The notes under the pieces: generated by a model | Told to the model about the DNA's origin: nothing | The model's input: the letters and a program-made list of their open reading frames with translations, nothing else | Database searches by the model: none | Shown here: piece by piece, positions 54,416 to 60,136 of the stretch | How positions within the stretch are numbered: the first letter of the stretch is position 1 | Layout of the letters: each line of letters starts with the position of its first letter | Origin: Amoebophilaceae bacterium | GTDB lineage: Bacteria > Bacteroidota > Bacteroidia > Cytophagales > Amoebophilaceae | DNA: 60,136 nucleotides | Reading direction: 5' to 3' | Assembly: GCA_025455725.1 (NCBI GenBank) | Contig: JALOLY010000001.1 | Location: forward strand, 1 to 60,136 | Translations under genes and position numbers: made by a program

Positions 54416-56188
54416 ATGAAAAATCTCTCTAGATTTGGGGCGCTCGCTTTGATCATACTAGCTGTTTGGCTTTACGCGCGTTCTGTGCGTGTGCCTCAAG
54501 GTCAAAACGAAAAGGTACTAGTAACAACTAGCGAGGTGCAAATCAAGGGCTTCGATCCAGCCCAAATAGATGACTTGTACAGCTCTCGTGAAGCGACCAG
54601 AGTGTATGAGGGACTGTTGACATACCACTATCTCAAGCGACCGCACGAGCTTGTGCCTAACCTAGCGGTTTCTTTGCCCACTGTTTCCGAGGATGGCTGT
54701 GTGTACACTTTTACGCTTCGGGAGGGCGTCAAGTTTCATGACAATGCGTGTTTCCCTTCAGGGCAAGGAAGGGAGCTTACGGCCGAAGATTTTGTCTACG
54801 CGATCAAAAGGGTGGCAGATCCTAAAGTGCGTTCTTCTTGGTTCAGCGTGGTGGCAGGGAAAATTAAAGGGCTAGACGCATGGCGTGATAAGTATACCGA
54901 CACTGCCCACACAGACTACTCCGAGGCAGTGGAAGGTCTGAAAGCGCTGGATAGGTACAGTTTACAATTTACCCTGACACAGCCCTGGCCCCAGTTTTTG
55001 TACATTTTGGCCATGAACTTTTGCTGTGTAGTGCCCCAAGAGGCCGTACAGTACTACGGTGAAGAATTCCTCAATCACCCTGTCGGTACAGGGCCGTTTA
55101 CCATGGAAGCGTTCAATCCCCAACTGAACAAGCTGGTGTACCATAAGAACCCTACTTTCAGGGACAAGCGCTTCCCCAGTGAAGCTTCAGAGGGGTATCA
55201 GCATCTTCTTGCTGATGCTGGCAAGAAACTACCTTTGGTCGACAAGATCATCACCCACATTCTTCCGGAAGAGCAGCCCAGGTGGCTTAAGTTTCAGCAA
55301 GGCGCCATAGATATAGCCGATATCGCCTCTGACAACATCGCTTTAGAAGTTATTAAAGGGAATACTATAGTACCCCAACTGCAGGAAAAAGGGGTTCAGC
55401 TGTGTCTGGAGCAAGCGCCAATGACTAGTTTTTTTGCTATTAACAATGATTGTGAGCCATTCAAAAACAATGCGAAACTACGCCAGGCTTTGTCTTTGGC
55501 GTTCGATGGACAGCGATATAATGAGCTTTTTTTTAATGGCAGTGCCGTGTCGGCGCAATCCATCATACCGCCTGGACTTTCGGGATACCAAAGAGACTAT
55601 GTCAACCCGTACAAACAATATGACCTGGCCAAAGCCAAGCAGCAGCTGGCAGCAGCTGGCTATCCTGAAGGGAAGGGGTTGCCAGTGATTACCTTGGATG
55701 TTAGGGCTAACACTAAACAAAAACAAGAGGGTGAGTTCTTTAAGAAATGCATGGAGGGCATTGGTGTCAAAATCAGGGTCGTGCCCAACATATTCCCTGA
55801 GCTGTTAAAGAAAATGAGCCAAAGGAAGACTATGATGCACGCGATCTCATGGGGGGCTGACTATCCAGATGCAGAAAACTTTTTGCAGCTGTTCTACAAG
55901 TCTCACCAAAGTATGAGCGCCGGGCTAAATTTTAACGATGCCGCTTACAATGCGTTGTACGAACGAGCGACAAACATGCAGCCCTCCGAGGAACGCACCA
56001 TTCTGTACGAACAGCTGAACCGTATGCTTGCGGAATGTGCCCCCGTAGTTTACTCAATACATCAAGCCCATCCTGTGCTCTATCATGGCTGGGTAAAAAA
56101 CTACCTCTGGTCTAATTATTGTGGCGGTCTAGAGCAATATATTAATATCGATCTGGATCAAAAGAAAGCTTTGCAAGCCAGGTTCTGA
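54416..56188 (+). CDS. oppA: Peptide ABC transporter, substrate-binding protein
   Basis: The external receptor of an oligopeptide importer (SBP_bac_5 family). One N-terminal hydrophobic segment (RFGALALIILAVWLYARSV) acts as signal or anchor and has no lipobox cysteine. ATRVYEGLLTYHYLKRPHEL then VPNLAVSLPTVSEDG is the family motif near residue 60. YTFTLREGVKFHDNACFPSG and LTAEDFVYAIKRVADPK follow. Start chosen at 54416 (MKNLSRFG); the frame opens earlier at a TTG (54374). It is the first gene of oppABCD. An uncleaved anchor would keep the receptor on the inner membrane. Confidence 0.92.
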   Translation: MKNLSRFGALALIILAVWLYARSVRVPQGQNEKVLVTTSEVQIKGFDPAQIDDLYSSREATRVYEGLLTYHYLKRPHELVPNLAVSLPTVSEDGCVYTFTLREGVKFHDNACFPSGQGRELTAEDFVYAIKRVADPKVRSSWFSVVAGKIKGLDAWRDKYTDTAHTDYSEAVEGLKALDRYSLQFTLTQPWPQFLYILAMNFCCVVPQEAVQYYGEEFLNHPVGTGPFTMEAFNPQLNKLVYHKNPTFRDKRFPSEASEGYQHLLADAGKKLPLVDKIITHILPEEQPRWLKFQQGAIDIADIASDNIALEVIKGNTIVPQLQEKGVQLCLEQAPMTSFFAINNDCEPFKNNAKLRQALSLAFDGQRYNELFFNGSAVSAQSIIPPGLSGYQRDYVNPYKQYDLAKAKQQLAAAGYPEGKGLPVITLDVRANTKQKQEGEFFKKCMEGIGVKIRVVPNIFPELLKKMSQRKTMMHAISWGADYPDAENFLQLFYKSHQSMSAGLNFNDAAYNALYERATNMQPSEERTILYEQLNRMLAECAPVVYSIHQAHPVLYHGWVKNYLWSNYCGGLEQYINIDLDQKKALQARF

Positions 56189-56204
56189 GAGTACATAGGA
56201 TCTC

Positions 56205-57146
56205 ATGAGTATTTACCATTACACTGTTAGGAGGCTTTTCTATGCTATTCCGATTTTGATCGGGGTGACGCTAGTCATTTTTATCTTATTCAATGTGGTA
56301 GCGGGTGATCCAACCCTGACTTTACTTGGAAGGTATGCGACGCTTCAGCAAATGGCTGAACTGAGACATGAGCTAGGGCTAGATAAGCCTTTGTTGTTAC
56401 AATACCTCGACACACTCAGGTCAACTTTTACATTACAATTTGGTCGTTCCTGGTCCACCAATCAGCCGATCTCACAAATGATTCAAGTAGGGGCCTACGC
56501 CTCGCTCACCCTGTCTGTTCCTGCCTTTGTACTCGCCAGTTTGCTCTCTATTGCTATGGCGTTATTGGCTGCTTTTTTTCGTGACACATTGCTAGACCGA
56601 AGTCTAGTTGTCATTAGCGTTATTATGATGAGTGTTTCGGTACTCGCTTACATCCTCTTTGGGCAGTGGGTATTTGCGTACAAGTTGGGCTGGTTTGAGA
56701 TAGCAGGGTATGAGTATGGCTTTCCGTACTTTATTCCCTATATCATTCTGCCAGCCATGATCTGGATTGTACTCAGCATAGGCCCTGATGTGCGTTTTTA
56801 TAGAACAATCATATTAGACGAGGTGCACCAAGATTATGTCCGCACTGCCCGTGCCAAAGGGCTTGCAAACCGGACGATATTGTTTAAGCACGTACTCAAG
56901 AATGCCATGATCCCCATCATCACCAATCTAGTCACTCAGATTCCTTCACTGATATTGGGCGCTTTGTTGATTGAGAGTTTCTTTGGTATCCCTGGCTTGG
57001 GTAATATCACCCTGCAAGCCATCAACAATTCTGATTTTCCCGTTATCAAGGCCATGACTATTCTGTCTTCCATGTTGTACATCATTTTTAATGTCATCAC
57101 CGATATACTCTACACCTTGGTAGATCCACGTATCAAACTCAATTAG
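56205..57146 (+). CDS. oppB: Peptide ABC transporter permease (OppB/DppB)
   Basis: A 313-residue inner-membrane permease with about six helices. The N-terminal RRLFYAIPILIGVTLVIFIL is the DppB-type helix 1. RYATLQQMAELRHELGLDKP follows near residue 43, as in the family. The EAA loop that contacts the ATPases is DYVRTARAKGLANRTILFKH then VLKNAMIPIITNL. It lies 16 bases after oppA and seven bases before oppC. Confidence 0.95.
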   Translation: MSIYHYTVRRLFYAIPILIGVTLVIFILFNVVAGDPTLTLLGRYATLQQMAELRHELGLDKPLLLQYLDTLRSTFTLQFGRSWSTNQPISQMIQVGAYASLTLSVPAFVLASLLSIAMALLAAFFRDTLLDRSLVVISVIMMSVSVLAYILFGQWVFAYKLGWFEIAGYEYGFPYFIPYIILPAMIWIVLSIGPDVRFYRTIILDEVHQDYVRTARAKGLANRTILFKHVLKNAMIPIITNLVTQIPSLILGALLIESFFGIPGLGNITLQAINNSDFPVIKAMTILSSMLYIIFNVITDILYTLVDPRIKLN

Positions 57147-57153
57147 CTGCCCT

Positions 57154-58017
57154 ATGATAGTCCACCCTGCTCCCAGGTCGCTCTGGAGAGAGACTCTACG
57201 CCAGCTGTTTCAAAAAAAGCTCACCATAGTAGCCTTGGTGGTTATTTTCACGTACACATCAGTGGCGTTATTAGCCCATTGGGGGCTTATTGCGGGCAGT
57301 TGGAACACCGAGGTGGGTAGCTCTTACGCTGCTCCTAGTATGCAACACTGGTTGGGCACGGACATTTTTGGTAGAAGTGTGCTGGCAAAAGTTATCAAAG
57401 GCACAGAAGTCGCCATGAGCGTTGGTTTTTCTGTCGGCCTCATTTCGATCACCATTGGCGTGGCGTTGGGTGCTTTGGCTGGTTACCTTGGGGGTATTGT
57501 AGACGAATGTATTGTATGGTTTTATACCACAGTAGCTTCTATTCCCAGCATCATGCTACTCATTGCCCTAACTTTTATCCTGGGAAAGGGTATTCTTGCT
57601 GTGTACATTGCTCTGGGCATGACTCACTGGGTGGATTTGTGTCGGTTGATCAGGGGTGAGGTTAAGCGCCACAGAGACCGGGAATATGTACAAGCGGCTG
57701 CTGCCCTAGGGGCAAGCCATCTGCGTAGACTCTGTAGGCATATTCTTCCGAATGTTTTACACATTGTAGTTGTTTGCTTTTCACTTATCTTTCAGTTCGC
57801 GATTAAATCAGAAGTTATCCTCTCTTATCTTGGCTTGGGCATGCAAGATAGCCCTAGCTGGGGTGTGATGATTGATGATGCTAGAGTAGAACTTACCCGA
57901 GGTATATGGTGGCAATTGACTTTTGCTACGTTAGCCATGTTTTTGATTGTGTTGGCCTTTAACATCCTGAGTGATGCCCTCAGAGATGCTTTAGATCCCA
58001 AACTAAAGGGTAAATAG
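57154..58017 (+). CDS. oppC: Peptide ABC transporter permease (OppC/DppC)
   Basis: A 287-residue second permease. The family block HWLGTDIFGRSVLAKVIKGT is near residue 66. The EAA loop is REYVQAAAALGASHLRRLCR then HILPNVLHIVVV. It ends SDALRDALDPKLKGK, typical for OppC. The oppD start lies two bases beyond its stop, so the genes are cotranscribed and probably translationally coupled. Confidence 0.95.
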   Translation: MIVHPAPRSLWRETLRQLFQKKLTIVALVVIFTYTSVALLAHWGLIAGSWNTEVGSSYAAPSMQHWLGTDIFGRSVLAKVIKGTEVAMSVGFSVGLISITIGVALGALAGYLGGIVDECIVWFYTTVASIPSIMLLIALTFILGKGILAVYIALGMTHWVDLCRLIRGEVKRHRDREYVQAAAALGASHLRRLCRHILPNVLHIVVVCFSLIFQFAIKSEVILSYLGLGMQDSPSWGVMIDDARVELTRGIWWQLTFATLAMFLIVLAFNILSDALRDALDPKLKGK

Positions 58018-58019
58018 CC

Positions 58020-59027
58020 ATGGCCAAAAAAATTCTGGAAGTAAAGCAACTAGTGACCAGTTTTAGGACTGCACAAGGCACTGTCAAAGCAGTAGATGGG
58101 GTTTCCTTCGATGTGTATCAAGGGAAGACGTTAGGCATTGTTGGCGAATCTGGTTCTGGCAAGTCCACAATCGCCCTTTCCATCATGAGGCTTATTGAGT
58201 CTTCTGTAGGTTGGATAGACCAAGGCTCTGTTTTGTTGCAAGGGCAAGATATTTTGAAGTTGCCGAGGCGTGCCATGCAGCATGTACGTGGTAATCAGAT
58301 CTCGATGATCTTTCAAGAGCCCATGACATCGCTGAATCCTGTCTTTACTGTTGGGAACCAAATTCAGGAAGCTTTACTGCTACACCAAGACATTGCTCCT
58401 AAAGATGCCCAGAGCCGGTGTATAGAGCTACTAGCTTTGGTAGGCATGCCCACACCTGAGAAATGTATGTATGAATACCCCCACCAGCTTTCTGGTGGCA
58501 TGCGGCAGCGTGTCATGATTGCGATGGCACTGGCTTGCCAGCCTGCTGTGCTGATTGCAGACGAACCCACCACAGCCTTAGATGTGACTACGCAGGCACA
58601 GATTCTTGATTTGATGCGTAAGTTGCAGGAGGAAATAGCCATGGGTATTATATTGATCACGCACGACTTGGGCGTGGTGGCAGAGATGTGTGATGAGGTG
58701 GCAGTGATGTACTGTGGCAGAATTGTCGAGCAGGCCGATGTAAGAATGCTCTTCAGTCATCCTGCACATCCCTACACCCAGGGGTTGCTGAACTCAATTC
58801 CGTCTTTGGAGACCTTGCCAGCGGGACAAGAGCAAAGACTACGCACGATTGAGGGCGTCGTTCCCTCGCTCTTGCAGCTACCATCAGGATGTAATTTTCA
58901 AGACCGCTGTTCACGGGTACATGAGGCTTGCAGAGGCTTACATGGGGATCCTTGTCTTCAAGAAGTAGCCCCGCAACATCTGGCTGCTTGTTTTTATCCC
59001 TTGCATGGCCAATCGCAACTATCTTGA
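58020..59027 (+). CDS. oppD: Peptide ABC transporter ATPase (OppD/DppD)
   Basis: A 335-residue ATPase. Walker A is GESGSGKSTIALS (about residue 41). The Q-loop is SMIFQEPMTSLNPVF, signature LSGGMRQRVMIAMAL, and Walker B LIADEPTTALDVT. The C-terminal oligopeptide tail includes HPAHPYTQGLLNSIPSLE and cysteines CNFQDRCSRVHEAC, the pattern described as an iron-sulfur-like motif in DppD. Its stop at 59025-59027 is one base before the next start, so the fifth gene was part of this operon. Confidence 0.95.
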   Translation: MAKKILEVKQLVTSFRTAQGTVKAVDGVSFDVYQGKTLGIVGESGSGKSTIALSIMRLIESSVGWIDQGSVLLQGQDILKLPRRAMQHVRGNQISMIFQEPMTSLNPVFTVGNQIQEALLLHQDIAPKDAQSRCIELLALVGMPTPEKCMYEYPHQLSGGMRQRVMIAMALACQPAVLIADEPTTALDVTTQAQILDLMRKLQEEIAMGIILITHDLGVVAEMCDEVAVMYCGRIVEQADVRMLFSHPAHPYTQGLLNSIPSLETLPAGQEQRLRTIEGVVPSLLQLPSGCNFQDRCSRVHEACRGLHGDPCLQEVAPQHLAACFYPLHGQSQLS

Positions 59028-59028
59028 C

Positions 59029-59115
59029 ATGGAATCTAACCCACCGCTTTTAGAAGTGCGTAATCTCTCCAAGCGTGGTTCCACGCGTGAGAGAGAAACC
59101 TTTGTGAATTACTAA
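59029..59115 (+). pseudogene. oppF: OppF/DppF, truncated after its first 28 codons
   Basis: ATG at 59029, one base past oppD. The reading ESNPPLLEVRNLSKRGSTRE begins like an OppF (PLLEVRNLSKxFP is the normal opening), but at about codon 14 it changes to GSTRERETFVNY and stops at 59113-59115. No Walker A or later domain follows anywhere downstream. The family start is kept while the remainder is replaced by unrelated sequence, so the join lies close to 59070. Confidence 0.75.
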
Positions 59116-59180
59116 GTCCTTTAGCAGTTTAGATTGTCGGAGTCGCTGAATACCAGCCACCGCTTTTTTGAGAAATAACT

Positions 59181-60136
59181 ATGGAAGAAAGCCGTCGACC
59201 CGAAAAGATTAATGTGCGTGTACTTCGTCAGGACGGACCGGGCCAACCCAGCTATTGGGAAAGGCACCAAGTTCCCTACGAAGAAAACATGAATATTATC
59301 AGCGTCCTTCAAAGGATCGCTGCTCAAGCCACCTCGGTCGAAGGGAAACCTGTCGCGCCGGTAGCTTGGGATTGCGGTTGCCTTGAAGAGGTCTGCGGTT
59401 CATGCACTATGGTGATCAATGGTCAGGTGCGTCAGAGTTGTTCTGCGTTGGTTGATCGGCTGATGGACGCTGGACATCATGAGATCGAGCTTCGACCGAT
59501 GTCGAAATTCCCAGTTGTTCGAGATTTGATGGTTGACCGTAGTCGTTTGTTCCGCGGTTTGCAACGTGTCAGCGCTTGGGTTCCGGCTGATACTTACGGT
59601 GATTTGGGTCCTGGCCCCAGGATGAACCGCAAGGATCAAGAGCAAGCGTATCCGTTGAGCGAGTGCATGAGCTGCGGTTGTTGCTTGGAAGCCTGTCCGC
59701 AATATCAAAAGGTGGAGGTCTACCGTCGCCCCGGCGAAACCGACGAGCAGTTCGATCAGCGCAAGAAGGATGCATACGATCAAAACTTCATTGGTGCGGC
59801 TGTGATCAGTCAAGCTGTTCTCTTCAACTCGCATCCAGTTGGGAAATCGATGGAAGACGAGCGTATGGAAGCTCTCAAAGGTCCTGGTGGGGTGCATGCA
59901 TGCGGTAACTCGCAAAATTGCGTCGCGGTTTGTCCGAAGAGCATTCCTTTGACCACCTCCATCGGTCGAGCTGGGCGAGCTGTCACAATGCACACGCTGA
60001 AGAAGTTTTTCGACGAAAAGCAGAAACTCGAAGTCAAGGTTGGTGTGTTGGACAAAAAGGTCTTCTCCGCCCAGGAGCTGGCCACCATCGCCGATCTGCC
60101 GCCGTTCGATACGCTGCGCGCCCAGTTCCTCAGCCT
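59181..60136 (+). CDS. sdhB: Succinate dehydrogenase/fumarate reductase iron-sulfur subunit, 3' end outside window
   Basis: The electron-transfer subunit of complex II. The 2Fe-2S site appears as WDCGCLEEVCGSC then TMVING. The 4Fe-4S and 3Fe-4S sites follow as LSECMSCGCCLEACPQY and CGNSQNCVAVCPKSIPL. The start MEESRRPEKINVRVLRQDGP and the middle PMSKFPVVRDLMVDRSRLF resemble the Planctomycetes and Firmicutes type more than Bacteroidota. G and C are clearly more frequent than before 59160. The gene is open to the window edge (318 codons). No sdhA or sdhC was seen upstream, as the previous 59 kb belong to something else. Confidence 0.92.
   Translation, partial: MEESRRPEKINVRVLRQDGPGQPSYWERHQVPYEENMNIISVLQRIAAQATSVEGKPVAPVAWDCGCLEEVCGSCTMVINGQVRQSCSALVDRLMDAGHHEIELRPMSKFPVVRDLMVDRSRLFRGLQRVSAWVPADTYGDLGPGPRMNRKDQEQAYPLSECMSCGCCLEACPQYQKVEVYRRPGETDEQFDQRKKDAYDQNFIGAAVISQAVLFNSHPVGKSMEDERMEALKGPGGVHACGNSQNCVAVCPKSIPLTTSIGRAGRAVTMHTLKKFFDEKQKLEVKVGVLDKKVFSAQELATIADLPPFDTLRAQFLS

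Noticed and set aside
59400-59993. 197-codon minus-strand frame
   Set aside because: Antisense of sdhB. The plus strand has all iron-sulfur motifs, so the minus frame is a shadow of G+C-rich coding sequence.
1-60136. Defence or toxin systems, prophage, integron or biosynthetic cluster
   Set aside because: I searched the readable proteins for such genes. The lone lysozyme relic and phosphopantetheinyl transferase have no phage or biosynthetic neighbours, so no such system is supported.

Overview
The window is about 59.1 kb of a Bacteroidota (Cytophagales-like) chromosome followed by about 1 kb that looks foreign. The Bacteroidota assignment rests on several points: a Bacteroidota-type LptD, a GH3-family enzyme, the 'GlmU-like' nucleotidyltransferase family, a very small basic protein of a type I associate with this phylum, and promoters with a TAnnTTTG-like -7 element. 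The mix of intact core genes with many relics suggests a genome that is rearranging and possibly host-restricted. The relics are a decayed transposase, a decayed transporter copy, a frame-broken lysozyme, a frame-broken repeat lipoprotein and scattered complex I genes. The lifestyle is my inference; the relics themselves are visible in the sequence.

Layout. 1-9.0 kb: a sodium/solute symporter cut by the window edge, divergent from a GH3-like amido synthetase; then RseP, Lon, HslU and a lone NuoJ. 9.0-11.8 kb: an accessory patch with a repeat lipoprotein whose tail is out of frame, paired hairpins and a dead IS5-type transposase. 11.8-15.2 kb (minus strand): cold-shock protein, YebC, EamA permease, a lipoprotein and LolD. 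15.5-23.7 kb: tRNA-Arg(TCG), photolyase, AsnRS, RpoN, an outer-membrane protein, tRNA-Arg(ACG) and DnaG. 23.8-28.4 kb: nuoCBA, an MFS permease and its decayed paralogue. 28.5-36.5 kb (minus strand): ClpB, alpha/beta hydrolase, CvpA, Lrp-type regulator, RF2 with programmed frameshift, an unknown anchored protein and the broken lysozyme. 36.7-46.3 kb: NuoD, HolB, GlmU-like protein, L31, LptD, then the divergent amidase and MlaD. 46.3-53.8 kb: phosphopantetheinyl transferase, DivIVA-like protein, Ppx/GppA, a 60-residue basic protein, tRNA-Val, AsmA-like protein and MutL. 54.4-59.1 kb: an OppABCD peptide importer whose fifth gene (OppF) stops after 28 codons.

Themes: protein quality control (Lon, HslU, ClpB, RseP), envelope building (LptD, LolD, MlaD, AsmA, amidase, lipoproteins), respiratory complex I split over three places (nuoJ, nuoCBA, nuoD), information processing (AsnRS, RF2, DnaG, HolB, MutL, RpoN) and peptide uptake.

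The final kilobase encodes a succinate dehydrogenase iron-sulfur subunit. It resembles the Planctomycetes/Firmicutes type and is visibly richer in G and C. It starts immediately after the point where OppF loses its sequence, so either an assembly chimera or a recent insertion lies near 59.05-59.18 kb. I did not find a convincing undescribed multi-gene system. The best leads are the frame-broken tandem-repeat lipoprotein, the diverged intergenic repeat pair, the split nuo genes and the 59.1 kb junction.
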